Assembly (NCBI GenBank): GCA_021796225.1
Contig: JAJYOL010000007.1
Span: 1 to 41,413, forward strand
Direction: 5' to 3'
Length of the DNA: 41,413 bases
Source: Microcaldota archaeon
GTDB taxonomy: Archaea > Micrarchaeota > Micrarchaeia > Micrarchaeales > CABMGC01
Position 1 is the first letter of the stretch; each line of letters opens with the position of its first letter. Below the pieces are notes generated by a model. It was not told the DNA's origin and did no database searches. It worked only from the letters and a program-made list of their open reading frames with translations. Shown one piece after another: positions 7,827-16,843 of the stretch. Made by a program: the position numbers and the translations under genes.

Positions 7827-8537
7827 TCAGGCGCCGTGGAACCAGAAGCCCTTGTCATCGTCTTTCGGCTTCTTCCTATGCAATATTCCCCCAAGAACGG
7901 AGTTGCCCGAATTGCCGTCTCTTTTTTTCAGATCGGCATCTTCCTTATGCAATTCGGCATATTCATCCTGCCATCTGTGGTAATTATCAAGCTTTTTCTT
8001 GTCAGTTTCCGCAACCTTTCTGTACCATCCTGATTTCATGCCCTTCCACTGTTCCTTCGTATACGAATATGGCGGGCGTTCTCTGACTGAAATGGGATCG
8101 AATTGCGTTTTGTATATCTCTTCATAGTAATCGACTTCCCTAAGGCTTGTCTTGTTCTTTTCAACATGCACGCCTTCAGAAGCAAGGAAATCCTTTATCC
8201 CGTCAAGGCTTATCTTTTCCTTGTAATTGTCCGAATCGTCGGGATTAAACATTATTACTATGCTCAATTTTGCAAATTCCACTTTCGCACGAAGTACGGC
8301 GTCGTTTAGCAGGAGTCTGTATTGCAGTCTTGCGGAGTGTTCAAAATCGATCAGTTCATCCTTGTTGAGATCCGTAAACGTAACTTCACGTATCATGCGG
8401 TAAGGTATTCTGTATTCCTTCCCATTTTCAACAACAATTCCATCATATTCCTTGCTCTCCTTTTCGTCAGAATTGGCAAGATCCCTCTTGTACGAGCTTT
8501 CCTGCGGTCCTAAATTGCGTCTGTCCAATCGAAACAC
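7827..8537 (-). CDS. Uncharacterised soluble protein downstream of the tetraether synthase
   Basis: I do not recognise this 236-aa protein. It is very charged, has no signal peptide or membrane segment, and contains a core (about 40-135) that could be alpha/beta (YRIPYRMIREVTFTDLNKDE, LSIVIMFNPDD) followed by a Tyr/Trp/Lys-rich half (YTKEQWKGMKSGWYRKV) and a basic tail. The start is a GTG at 8535-8537. It begins 17 bp after the radical SAM gene on the same strand, so the two are probably co-expressed. A role as a partner or accessory of tetraether lipid synthesis is only inference from position. Confidence 0.7.
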   Translation of the reverse strand: MFRLDRRNLGPQESSYKRDLANSDEKESKEYDGIVVENGKEYRIPYRMIREVTFTDLNKDELIDFEHSARLQYRLLLNDAVLRAKVEFAKLSIVIMFNPDDSDNYKEKISLDGIKDFLASEGVHVEKNKTSLREVDYYEEIYKTQFDPISVRERPPYSYTKEQWKGMKSGWYRKVAETDKKKLDNYHRWQDEYAELHKEDADLKKRDGNSGNSVLGGILHRKKPKDDDKGFWFHGA

Positions 8538-8554
8538 CTTGTTATCATCAACGT

Positions 8555-10456
8555 TTATTCACTGCAATGCTTGCAGTCTCCATTTCCTCCGCACGCGCAC
8601 GAGTCTGAGCCGTGGTGGTGGCGATGCTCCTCATCGGAGAGTTCACCTTCCGCCGCTACGGCCTGTATCTGGGAATACATGTCCGGACCGTGGCTTCTTC
8701 CGCGTTCGGCTCTGAATTTTTCCGCTTCGTCCGTGTTGACCTTGAGCTTGAAGTAGTCTATGCTGTCCGCGTACGTTCTCTTGTAAGCTTCGGAAGCTTC
8801 GAGCGCCTTGACGTCCCTTACGTATTTGTCCGTTGAATACGCCCACTTCGGGTGCATGTTCTCCCACTCTTTCGAAGGTATGCTGTACTGCCTCTGTATC
8901 TTATCCCTGTATACCTCTGGGAACACGTTGAACGTGCAGAATGGCAATACCCTTCCGTCAGGCATTGCATAATGGATATCGCACTTTTCAACCCTCTTTA
9001 TATCGTAAGTGTATTCGTCCTGGAAGTGCATCATTCCTATGAATAGGGACTTGAGCTGGAAATTCCCAAGGCTCTTGAAATCGTGTCTCGTTATCACGCT
9101 CACGAGCAGTTTTGTGAAATCCATTGATTTCGGCTGCTTATCCTTGTCTATGAATTTTCTCAATCCTGCAACAGTCTTAACCGCCATGAGCCTTCTCTCG
9201 AGCCTTGACTTGCCTTCCATTTCATTTACGGCATTCTGCAAATGTTCTATCATTCCTGGAGCATCGACGAAGCGGGTGATCGGTATTACCTTATTGTCCT
9301 TGTCCATGAATATGTAGGATCCGGCTCCGCATGCGAAGTGAATCGACAAATCGTATTTGTATTCCCCGCTCAAAGCTTCTATGAACTTGTTTATTCCTCC
9401 AACATAAGGAACGGAGAACCAGTCGTCCTTCGTTATCACTCCACCAGTCTGCTCTTCGATCAGCTTTATAGCTCCGGGAATCGATATCCTCTGTTTTTCC
9501 CTAAGCTTTGAAGGCATTCTTCCGACAAGCGATACCGGCTGGAAGTTTACCGCTCTTATTACATCGGAGTTGTTAAGTGCAAAATTCACTATTGAGCCCA
9601 GTTCGTGATCGTTTATCGTTCTTATTACCGTAGGTACGAGCACTATTCCAATACCTGCTTTTCTTGCGGCATCAAGCGCCATGGGCGTTTCCCAATGGTT
9701 TTTCGGATTGGCTCTCTTCGTCACTCCGTCAAAGCTCATGTACAGGCTGCTAAGGCCCGCGTGCCTGAGTTTTACCGCTTCTTCGGGGTGCATTCCGAGA
9801 TTTATGCCTGTCGTGTTGAGCTGTATCTGGTCGAATCCCGCTTCCTTCGCGTTCTTGACTATCTCGACAAGCTCCTTTCTCATAGTAGGTTCCCCGCCGG
9901 TTATCTGGAGCGCATTGGCAGGTATCGGCTTCTGCGTTCTCAATACGTGCAATGTCTTGTTTATTTCGTCTACCGTGGGTTCGTAAATAGCTTCTCCTTC
10001 TTTAGCGTAGAAGAAACAGTACCAGCAGCTCAAATGGCATCTGTTAGTTATTACTATATTAGCAAGTCCCGTGTGCGACTTGTGCCTTTCGCATATTCCG
10101 CAATCGAACGGGCAGTTTTCCCCCTTGTTCGCATAATTCGGGTTGTCAAATCCTCTTCCGTAATAATTGTAATTCTTCATCTTTACATACATTTCATAGT
10201 CTTCCCAGTACTTTTCAACGGTCCATCCGTGTTCCGGACAATTCTTTCTTATCATCACGTTGTCTTCGTCTTTGTATATGGTGCCGTCGATTATCAATTT
10301 GCATTCCGGGCATACCGTCTTGGTGCGCTCGATCACCGGCATGCTTTCCATTTCTTCCATGGTTCTGTGGTATGGGGCAAGGAGCGGATTGTTCTTGCCG
10401 ACCGTCTCCAATACTACGGTGGGATTTTCCATTTTTGCATCTGTTTTATTTGCCAT
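8555..10456 (-). CDS. tes: Tes-like radical SAM tetraether lipid synthase
   Basis: This is a 633-aa radical SAM enzyme. The SAM-cluster motif is CHLSCWYC (C140, C144, C147), followed by ITGGEPT and the TIM-barrel blocks of the COG1964 family. N-terminal cysteines CPEC (49-52), C73 and CPFDCGIC (115-122) and a later Cys pair (CDIHYAMPDGRVLPFC) match the multiple auxiliary clusters of Tes (MJ0619 family), which joins two archaeol chains to give tetraether or macrocyclic lipids. The C-terminus carries a His/Cys-rich tail (EHRHHHGSDSCACGG) that is not needed for the core fold and may bind metal. TATA-like elements lie just upstream (GTTTATAAGCC on the minus strand, about 10480-10490). Tetraether membranes are typical of acidophilic and thermophilic archaea. 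Confidence 0.85.
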   Translation of the reverse strand: MANKTDAKMENPTVVLETVGKNNPLLAPYHRTMEEMESMPVIERTKTVCPECKLIIDGTIYKDEDNVMIRKNCPEHGWTVEKYWEDYEMYVKMKNYNYYGRGFDNPNYANKGENCPFDCGICERHKSHTGLANIVITNRCHLSCWYCFFYAKEGEAIYEPTVDEINKTLHVLRTQKPIPANALQITGGEPTMRKELVEIVKNAKEAGFDQIQLNTTGINLGMHPEEAVKLRHAGLSSLYMSFDGVTKRANPKNHWETPMALDAARKAGIGIVLVPTVIRTINDHELGSIVNFALNNSDVIRAVNFQPVSLVGRMPSKLREKQRISIPGAIKLIEEQTGGVITKDDWFSVPYVGGINKFIEALSGEYKYDLSIHFACGAGSYIFMDKDNKVIPITRFVDAPGMIEHLQNAVNEMEGKSRLERRLMAVKTVAGLRKFIDKDKQPKSMDFTKLLVSVITRHDFKSLGNFQLKSLFIGMMHFQDEYTYDIKRVEKCDIHYAMPDGRVLPFCTFNVFPEVYRDKIQRQYSIPSKEWENMHPKWAYSTDKYVRDVKALEASEAYKRTYADSIDYFKLKVNTDEAEKFRAERGRSHGPDMYSQIQAVAAEGELSDEEHRHHHGSDSCACGGNGDCKHCSE

Positions 10457-10590
10457 TTGACCAACTGAAATTTTATAACTGGCTTATAAACATGAACCTA
10501 AGGTATTTAAATCTTGGCAGCCGTTCTGTGCAAGCACCGGACAAATAAGCGCTGTTTATGTTGTTATCCGAAGAACCCTGCCCTGTACAA

Positions 10591-11565
10591 TTACACTTGG
10601 CTGTCCCTATTTATATTGCTTGCTACTGATATCGAAATCCCGTTTTCCATTGCCGCCGTCGCATTGAGCCCTTCCGCCTTTAGGTTTTTGGCCATCGTTT
10701 CTCGGTTCGATCCCACGGTGAAAATGCGCTTCGGATTGCAGCGTTCTATATATTCCAAAGCCTGCCTGAAATCGGCATGATCGCTGAGCGGAAATTGCAC
10801 GTCAGTACTGAACTTGATCGTTTTTGCGAATCCGCTTGCCATTGCCGTATAAACGCGCTTTCCCCCCGTTTCGGAAATGCGCATGGCTTCTCCGGTGAGT
10901 TTGGAATTGCTCGTTATGTACAACGCATCCCCTTGTTTTCCGTATCCTTCTTCTCCCGATGATGCGTAATCGAGCTTTATCCCGAACTTAGCGTATACTT
11001 CGTTGAGTTTTGCTATTTTTTCATCAACAACGGGCGCAATGCCTATATCATTGAATACTTTTATCAGCTCCTGCGCCTTTCCCATCGTATAGGTGCCGAA
11101 GACTACTGCGGCTCCCGATTCCAGTTTTCTTTTCACGTACAGCTGCATCGCATATGCCACTTCGTCTCTATCATCGAATATTACATTCGCGTAAGGGTAT
11201 GTCGAATCTATCACGAGCAAATCGGCTTCCGTAGTCCGTATGCCTTCCGCGGCAAACGATTTCTGCATCTGGTAATCTCCGCTATACAGGACTGATGTAC
11301 CCATATCCTCGAGTTCGACGTAAAGCTGCTTCGATCCCAAAATATGCCCTGCATCGAGCATCTTGCCCATGTTGCACATCTCAGCGGCTGCGACCTTCTT
11401 ACCGCGCACAGCCAACAATTCCATGGTGGGCATGCTCATCACGGCTCCGGAACCTCTTCTCAATCCGGCGGTGTGATCTGAATGTGCATGCGATACAAAA
11501 TTCACATTGGCACTCCTATCATGCCTGTCCAGTGCTATGCTGTATCTCCCCATCCTGAAAAGCAT
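10591..11565 (-). CDS. Beta-CASP metallo-beta-lactamase RNA nuclease, short form
   Basis: This 324-aa protein has the metallo-beta-lactamase metal motifs HAHSDH (about 26-31), DAGHILGSKQ and YSGDYQ, and the beta-CASP-type LSDHADF near 270. This places it with COG1236-type RNA-processing exonucleases/endonucleases (CPSF73 relatives). It is shorter than archaeal aCPSF1 or RNase J and lacks KH domains, so it is an independent minimal nuclease. It is divergent from trxB, with which it shares a palindromic TATA region, and would be nearly leaderless (predicted start site only a few bases upstream of its ATG). Confidence 0.78.
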   Translation of the reverse strand: MLFRMGRYSIALDRHDRSANVNFVSHAHSDHTAGLRRGSGAVMSMPTMELLAVRGKKVAAAEMCNMGKMLDAGHILGSKQLYVELEDMGTSVLYSGDYQMQKSFAAEGIRTTEADLLVIDSTYPYANVIFDDRDEVAYAMQLYVKRKLESGAAVVFGTYTMGKAQELIKVFNDIGIAPVVDEKIAKLNEVYAKFGIKLDYASSGEEGYGKQGDALYITSNSKLTGEAMRISETGGKRVYTAMASGFAKTIKFSTDVQFPLSDHADFRQALEYIERCNPKRIFTVGSNRETMAKNLKAEGLNATAAMENGISISVASNINRDSQV

Positions 11566-11588
11566 CGCGTCGCCCGGTTAGGCATACA

Positions 11589-11606
11589 GTATAAAAATTT
11601 AAATAC
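11589..11606. promoter_or_regulatory. Shared divergent TATA region of the beta-CASP nuclease and trxB
   Basis: GTATAAAAATTTAAATAC is near-palindromic and reads as a TATA box on both strands. It is about 25-30 bp before the nuclease ATG (11565) and about 50 bp before the trxB ATG (11657). Confidence 0.5.
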
Positions 11607-11630
11607 ATGTCAAGATAGAATTGATTATCT

Positions 11631-11645
11631 GCATGCTTTGCATGC
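11631..11645. repeat. GCATGC-TTT-GCATGC repeat in the trxB leader
   Basis: Two GCATGC palindromes separated by TTT lie between the predicted start site and the ATG of trxB. They could form a short hairpin in the 5' leader or be a protein-binding site. Function is not known. Confidence 0.4.
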
Positions 11646-11656
11646 ATCGTGGTAAC

Positions 11657-12592
11657 ATGTCTGAACAATTGATAATAGTCGGCGGAGGTCCTGCGGGCCT
11701 GTCAGCCGCGATATATGCGGCGAGGGAAGGTTTCAATCCGTTGGTCATAGCTGGCGCAAATCCTGGAGGACAGCTTCTTCTTACTACCATAGTGGAAAAC
11801 TTTCCTGGTTTTCCCGATGGCGTAATGGGTTCGGACTTGATCTCCCTATTGCGAAAGCAGGCCGAAAAGTTCGGCGCGCGCTTCATAGATTCAAACGTGG
11901 CAAAAGTCAATTTTTCCAGCAAGCCTTACACCGTGTCAACCGATGAAAAGGAATATACATCGGAATCGGTGATAATCGCAACCGGTGCCAATGCAAAATG
12001 GCTCGGCATCGAATCCGAAAAGAAGTTCATAGGACACGGCGTTTCGTCATGTGCAACGTGCGACGGTCCTTTCTTCAGGAATAAGAATGTGATAGTCGTA
12101 GGCGGTGGGGATACCGCAATGGAAGACGCGCTCTTCCTCACCCGTTTCGTAAACAGCGTGAAGATAGTCCACAGGAGGGATTCGCTGCGCGCAAGCAAGA
12201 TAATGCAGGATAAGGCGATGAACAATCCTAAGATAAGTTTCGTATGGAATTCAGAAATCAAGGAGATACTGGGTGATACGAAAGTGACAGCTGTAAAGAT
12301 ACACGATGTAGTTACCGATGCGGTTACCGAAATGCCTATAGACGGCGTATTCGTGGCAATAGGTTACAAGCCGAATACCGAAATGATAAAAGGTGCGCTT
12401 CCTCTTGATGAAAAAGGCTACATAGTAACAAAGGATGAGATACTCACCGATATAGAAGGGGTGTATGTCGCAGGAGACGTTTCCGATAAATACTACAGGC
12501 AGGCCGTTACCGCAGTTGCAAGTGGAGTCAAAGCGGCGCTTCACGCAAGGGAATATCTCCAGAAAGGCAAAGACGGCAGAACCGGTGATTAA
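11657..12592 (+). CDS. trxB: Thioredoxin reductase (TrxB family)
   Basis: This 311-aa FAD/NAD(P)H disulfide reductase reduces thioredoxin or glutaredoxin-like proteins. It has the FAD-binding GGGPAG (9-14), the redox pair CATC (132-135), the nucleotide motif GGGDTAMEDA and the C-terminal FAD block GVYVAGDVSD. The start was set at the ATG of MSEQLIIVGG; longer in-frame extensions begin with non-conserved residues and would overlap the promoter. The glycosyltransferase gene follows 18 bp later in the same direction. Confidence 0.93.
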   Translation: MSEQLIIVGGGPAGLSAAIYAAREGFNPLVIAGANPGGQLLLTTIVENFPGFPDGVMGSDLISLLRKQAEKFGARFIDSNVAKVNFSSKPYTVSTDEKEYTSESVIIATGANAKWLGIESEKKFIGHGVSSCATCDGPFFRNKNVIVVGGGDTAMEDALFLTRFVNSVKIVHRRDSLRASKIMQDKAMNNPKISFVWNSEIKEILGDTKVTAVKIHDVVTDAVTEMPIDGVFVAIGYKPNTEMIKGALPLDEKGYIVTKDEILTDIEGVYVAGDVSDKYYRQAVTAVASGVKAALHAREYLQKGKDGRTGD

Positions 12593-12610
12593 ATACCTTA
12601 CAAGCGCGTC

Positions 12611-13282
12611 ATGAAACCGCACGTATCCGTTGTCATACCCACGCTGAATGAAGGGGATAACATAGTTGAGCTTCTCGAGGGTATATCTGAACAGCTCAAC
12701 GAATACACCCACGAAATAATAATCGTCGACGGCGGTTCATCCGATGACACGGTTGCAAAAGCGCGCGAATTTGGCGCACGCATATTGTATAATTACGAAG
12801 GCAAAGGCTCATCCTTGAAGAAAGGGCTCACCGCGGCACGCGGCTCAGTCCTGATTTCGATGGATGCGGATCTTTCCCACAGGCCCGTAGAGTTGCGTCT
12901 CCTTATAGACGGCATAGAAATAGGGTATGACATATGCATGGGTTCGAGATTCATAGCTGGTGGTGGAACCGACGACATGTCTCCTTTAAGACGGCTCGGC
13001 AACAAATTTTTCGTCTTCCTGGTAAACGTCATGTTCGGTTCAAATTACAGCGACTTATGCTACGGATACAGAAGCTTCAGGAAGAGTGCATTCGGAAAAT
13101 TGCATCTTAACGAAGCGGGATTCGGGATCGAAACCGAGATAAGCATAAATGCGATAAAGGAGAACCTCCGCGTAATAGAAGTGCCGAGCAAGGAGAAGAA
13201 AAGAAATTCCGGTACCGGAAAGCTGCGTACGTTTTCAGACGGATATGCGATACTTCGCACCATATTCAAGAACTTCCCATAA
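12611..13282 (+). CDS. Family 2 glycosyltransferase, dolichol-phosphate mannose synthase-like
   Basis: This 223-aa GT2 enzyme has the nucleotide-sugar binding start VVIPTLNEGDNIVELL, the IIIVDGGSSDDT strand, the metal-binding DAD (ISMDADLSH) and MGSRFIAGG. The length and lack of a C-terminal membrane domain match soluble DPM1-like enzymes that load mannose or glucose on a polyprenyl phosphate. This would supply the N-glycosylation path in which the AglB-like enzyme of this window acts. The exact sugar cannot be read from sequence. It lies 18 bp after trxB and converges with the M20 peptidase. Confidence 0.85.
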   Translation: MKPHVSVVIPTLNEGDNIVELLEGISEQLNEYTHEIIIVDGGSSDDTVAKAREFGARILYNYEGKGSSLKKGLTAARGSVLISMDADLSHRPVELRLLIDGIEIGYDICMGSRFIAGGGTDDMSPLRRLGNKFFVFLVNVMFGSNYSDLCYGYRSFRKSAFGKLHLNEAGFGIETEISINAIKENLRVIEVPSKEKKRNSGTGKLRTFSDGYAILRTIFKNFP

Positions 13283-13294
13283 TTCCCGTAATGC

Positions 13295-14503
13295 TTACAG
13301 GCACAGATATGCAAGCGTTTTAGAATCCTTTACCATATCGCTTATTCTGGCAAATTCGTTCGGCTGATGGGCAATCTCGGAGATGGTAGACCACACGACA
13401 GCGTCATATCCTGCTTTTCGGGGAAATGCCGCACACGTTCCACCGCCTATTCCTGTAAATTTCACATCTATCCCTCGAGTATCCTTCAATGCTTGGGAAA
13501 GAAGCAGGGCTATTCCGCTGCTGTTGTTTGTTTCCGGTGCTGCATCCGTTCTGTTGACCACATCGATGCTTATCTTGGCACTCTTGAACTCATCCTTTCC
13601 TGCAATGGTTTTGACATCGTTCAATACGTCGTTCAAATCGTATTGCGGCAATACCCTGCAATCAACATATGCTATATCGCTCCCCGGGACTATATTGACG
13701 CTTTCAACTCCCTTTTCATGTTTGGTCATCTCGAAAGTCGAATAAACTGGATTGAACATCGCGTTTGTAGCCGAGTATTTTTCATGCAGGTATTTGTCCA
13801 CGCTGTCAAGAAATCTTATCATGTATCTGAATGCGTTTACTCCTTCCGCAGGCGTGCTTGCATGAACCTGTTTTCCCATGACGGTTATTTTCAGCCACAG
13901 CACCCCTTTTTCACCAAGCTCAACGAACGTTCCCGATTCAGTTCCCCAATCCGGAACAACGAACACGTCTCCTTTATTGAATAAATTCTCGTTCATGAGC
14001 TTCTGCATTCCGTATTTGCTGCCTTCCTCTTCGTCTGCGGCAAGTATCAATCCGAAATCGTATTGCGTTTGCGCCCCAGATTCCTTCAGCGCGCGCATTG
14101 CGTAAACGGATGACAAAAGAGACTGTCCGTTATCGTTGGTTCCTCTCCCGTACATTTTATCCCCGTCAACCACTACCGCGAACGGATCCGTTTTCCACAA
14201 TGTTCTATCCCCTTCCGTTACCGTGTCCATGTGTGCTACAAACCAGATCGTTTTGCCGTTGTTTCCTGATTTTGCTACTATGCTCGGTCTTTCTGTTTGC
14301 GTGTCGTCCTTGAAGACCAATCTTTTCGTTTTAAATCCCCACGATTTTAGCAACGATTCGAGAAAATTGGCGCGTTCGGTCTCTCCGCTTCCGCCGTTCA
14401 GCGGTGAAATTGCCTTTATCCGAATCATCCTCTTCATCGTTTCAATCATTTCATTTTCATACGAATCGATAACGCGTTCAACCGCGGAATATGCCTCTTT
14501 CAT
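13295..14503 (-). CDS. M20-family metallopeptidase (ArgE/DapE/dipeptidase type)
   Basis: This 402-aa co-catalytic zinc hydrolase has H91 and D93 in AHMDTV, the bridging D124 in GRGTNDN, the general-base glutamates in AADEEEGS (about 158-160), D185 in VVPDWG and a final His in IAHQPNE. These are the complete M20 active-site set, with the dimerisation/lid domain between. Members act as dipeptidases, carboxypeptidases or deacylases such as succinyl-DAP desuccinylase, and the substrate cannot be assigned. It converges with the glycosyltransferase gene (12 bp gap) and is divergent from the operon starting at 14587. Confidence 0.9.
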   Translation of the reverse strand: MKEAYSAVERVIDSYENEMIETMKRMIRIKAISPLNGGSGETERANFLESLLKSWGFKTKRLVFKDDTQTERPSIVAKSGNNGKTIWFVAHMDTVTEGDRTLWKTDPFAVVVDGDKMYGRGTNDNGQSLLSSVYAMRALKESGAQTQYDFGLILAADEEEGSKYGMQKLMNENLFNKGDVFVVPDWGTESGTFVELGEKGVLWLKITVMGKQVHASTPAEGVNAFRYMIRFLDSVDKYLHEKYSATNAMFNPVYSTFEMTKHEKGVESVNIVPGSDIAYVDCRVLPQYDLNDVLNDVKTIAGKDEFKSAKISIDVVNRTDAAPETNNSSGIALLLSQALKDTRGIDVKFTGIGGGTCAAFPRKAGYDAVVWSTISEIAHQPNEFARISDMVKDSKTLAYLCL

Positions 14504-14586
14504 CCAATCACCTACCCGTACACAGTAAACAGGAAAAAATATATTATCGCTCTCTTAACAATAAGAATGGAATTCGCGTGTTTGTT

Positions 14587-15075
14587 ATGGGAAACGAAAA
14601 AGAGTTGCATCCGGTGAGGGAGCGCGTGCGCATATACGATTACATATCCACATGGATAGTCATACTGGTAATAGCACTGATATTGCGAATCATACTCGCG
14701 TATTCATCGGTGATACCCGCGGGCACGGCATTGCATGCATTCACAAACGAGGCATCGTACTTCATTCTCTTCGGCGCGGGCTCCATGCTGCTGCCTTTGG
14801 TCATAGGAGCGATACTCGGAGCCGAGATAGGCACCAGGTCGAAAAACTCCTATGCAGCATTGAGAAGCGGCGCGATAAACGGCATATATACCGCAACCAT
14901 ATACACAATTGCGATAATAGCGCTATACGAAATAATGCTATACATTCTTCCTCAGATCGGGCTGAATCCTTATGCGCTTTTCTATACGATGCTCGCACCT
15001 CAGATAATAATACTCCTCGTGATAATTGAAGTGTTTTCAATCTTGGCCAACGCAAAGAAGAGCACTTCGATATGA
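14587..15075 (+). CDS. Uncharacterised four-helix membrane protein
   Basis: This 162-aa protein has about four hydrophobic segments (approximately 19-40, 55-80, 93-118, 125-150) and short charged ends. It resembles DUF-type small archaeal membrane proteins, with no motif I can name. The ATG at 14587 was chosen because upstream in-frame codons lie in the A/T-rich promoter spacer (AAAAATATATTATC near 14535). Its TGA is followed directly by the ATG of the AMMECR1-like gene, so the two are translationally coupled. Confidence 0.7.
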   Translation: MGNEKELHPVRERVRIYDYISTWIVILVIALILRIILAYSSVIPAGTALHAFTNEASYFILFGAGSMLLPLVIGAILGAEIGTRSKNSYAALRSGAINGIYTATIYTIAIIALYEIMLYILPQIGLNPYALFYTMLAPQIIILLVIIEVFSILANAKKSTSI

Positions 15076-15702
15076 ATGGTGTTGAATTTGCCAGAAACCA
15101 AAGGACCTTATAATCTTTCCGAAGGGTCCGTTCTCGTCAACGGTGCACGATATACCGTAGATACGGCGATAAAATCCAGGCTGGTGAGAAAAATCGCCGA
15201 AGAGCGCATGGAGAAATTTACCGAACAGCGCGGTGGGTTCGTAATACTGCGTTCGCAATCGACCAATTCAATACGGGGAATTGGCGGATCGCCATATCCT
15301 ACAGACAAATTAAACCGAACAATAATCTCCGCATCGCTATCGGCCGCGATGGGCAACGGCAGATACGTTGCCATATCGGACAGCGAACTTGACGAGTTGG
15401 ACGTAAACGTCCATGCTGTATATGCAATAAATTCACTCAAAGGCAAGAGTGAAAACGAAATTCTTGACGAAATACGCATAGGAGAAACAGGTGTAACGAT
15501 AAAATACGGGTTCCATGGCTCCACGCTACTTCCATACGTTCCGATAGAGGAAGATTGGGATTCGAACACGTTTCTTGAAAATCTCTGCGTCGATGCCGGT
15601 CTTTCGAAGACTGCATGGAAAAACAGCTCCGCGGATCTGAGTGTATTTAACACCCAACTGTTCCGAGAAGAATCGCCGAGAGGCAAAATCACGGAGGCAT
15701 AG
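15076..15702 (+). CDS. AMMECR1-domain-like protein
   Basis: This 208-aa protein resembles the AMMECR1 fold: a glycine-rich segment STNSIRGIGGSPYP stands where the family has LRGCIG-x-x-x-P, and the C-terminal WDSNTFLENLCVDAGLS matches the conserved W-x-x-x-x-FLxxLCxKAGL block. The otherwise invariant cysteine of the RGCIG motif is replaced. Function of the family is unsettled. The start codon abuts the previous stop (TGA then ATG), and DNA polymerase IV begins 10 bp after its stop, giving a three-gene operon. Confidence 0.72.
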   Translation: MVLNLPETKGPYNLSEGSVLVNGARYTVDTAIKSRLVRKIAEERMEKFTEQRGGFVILRSQSTNSIRGIGGSPYPTDKLNRTIISASLSAAMGNGRYVAISDSELDELDVNVHAVYAINSLKGKSENEILDEIRIGETGVTIKYGFHGSTLLPYVPIEEDWDSNTFLENLCVDAGLSKTAWKNSSADLSVFNTQLFREESPRGKITEA

Positions 15703-15712
15703 GCAGGTTGCA

Positions 15713-16789
15713 ATGCGAATAATAATGCTTGTTGACATGGACTACTTCTATGTTGCATGCGAGGAGCTCAGAAGACCGGAAATAAAAGGAAAACCCGCGG
15801 TGGTAGGTGCCGACCCGAAAAAAGGAAGCGGAAGAGGCGTAGTAATGACCTGCAATTATCCCGCAAGAAAATTCGGAATACGCAGCGGAATGCCCATTTC
15901 TACAGCGTATCGAATCAAACCGGACGCGATATTCATACAATTCGATTTCGACTATTACGACGAGGTTTCCGCAAAAGTAATGAAGGTCATAGAATCGCAT
16001 GCGGACAAGTTCGAACAGGTAAGTGTCGATGAAGCATTCATAGACGTGTCTAAGAAAGCAGGAGACTATGCGAAGGCGAAAACTTTAGCTGAAAAAATAA
16101 AGGAAGAGATACGCGAGAGTATCGGCCTTCAGTGTTCCATAGGCATAAGCTACAACAAGCTGCTTGCAAAGATGGTGTGCGAAACGGTAAAACCGAATGG
16201 GATAGGCATAGTCACGGAGCAGGAAGCGAAAGAATTTCTGGAAGACAAAGACCTGCTGGAACTTTACGGTGTCGGGGGAAAAACCAAGGACAAGCTCGTT
16301 GCAGCGGGATACAACACGATAGGGGATTTGTCGCGTGCCAACGTGATGGATTTGCATACGATGCTTGGAGCGTACGGTGTAGAAATTCACAATAATGCAA
16401 ACGGGAGGGATGACAGCAAGGTCGAAGAAAACAGGGATGCAAGATCGATAAGCAGGGAAGCGACATTCGAAGAGGACACTTCCGATGAAAATGAGGTATT
16501 GAAGAAGATACGCGTGCTTGCGGAAGGCGTATCGCATGACGTGGATGCGAAGAAATTGTCCTTTAAGGTAGTAACTCTGAAAATACGCTATGACGATTTC
16601 ACTGAAAATTTGAAAAGCATGAGCATACGCAGGACGAACAAGCTCGACGACATGGTGCGTGCGTCGTATTCCCTATTTCACAACTCGTTTCTTCGCGGAA
16701 AGAAGGTGCGCAAACTAGGGGTCAGGGTATCCGACTTGATACACTTCAAAGGGCAAAAGACTCTCGGCGAGTTCGGAAAGGCGCATTGA
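15713..16789 (+). CDS. dinB: DNA polymerase IV (Dpo4/DinB, Y-family)
   Basis: This 358-aa translesion polymerase has catalytic carboxylates D8 (VDMDYFY) and D106/E107 (SVDEAF), and the steric-gate tyrosine Y13. The conserved blocks NYPARKFGIRSGM and CSIGISYNKLLAKM are present, as are the helix-hairpin-helix region YGVGGKTKDKL of the thumb and the little-finger domain (SISREATFEEDT). The ATG at 15713 gives the standard Y-family N-terminus. There is no clear C-terminal PCNA-binding QxxLxxFF box; the end is HFKGQKTLGEFGKAH, in which QKTLGEF may be a weak PIP motif. It is last of the operon with the membrane and AMMECR1-like genes. Confidence 0.95.
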   Translation: MRIIMLVDMDYFYVACEELRRPEIKGKPAVVGADPKKGSGRGVVMTCNYPARKFGIRSGMPISTAYRIKPDAIFIQFDFDYYDEVSAKVMKVIESHADKFEQVSVDEAFIDVSKKAGDYAKAKTLAEKIKEEIRESIGLQCSIGISYNKLLAKMVCETVKPNGIGIVTEQEAKEFLEDKDLLELYGVGGKTKDKLVAAGYNTIGDLSRANVMDLHTMLGAYGVEIHNNANGRDDSKVEENRDARSISREATFEEDTSDENEVLKKIRVLAEGVSHDVDAKKLSFKVVTLKIRYDDFTENLKSMSIRRTNKLDDMVRASYSLFHNSFLRGKKVRKLGVRVSDLIHFKGQKTLGEFGKAH

Positions 16790-16843
16790 CGCAGCTGTGC
16801 TATCTATTTATTCCTTTTCATCCAAAGTACCTAATGTGTTTTC

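Noticed and set aside
9605-10468. Open frame of 287 aa opposite the radical SAM gene.
   Set aside because: It is antisense to a strongly conserved gene and rich in Tyr/Val/Arg, typical of an antisense shadow.
11621-11656. A 12-residue N-terminal extension of thioredoxin reductase.
   Set aside because: It begins with a TTG in the predicted leader, covers the GCATGC repeat and adds residues not seen in TrxB proteins.
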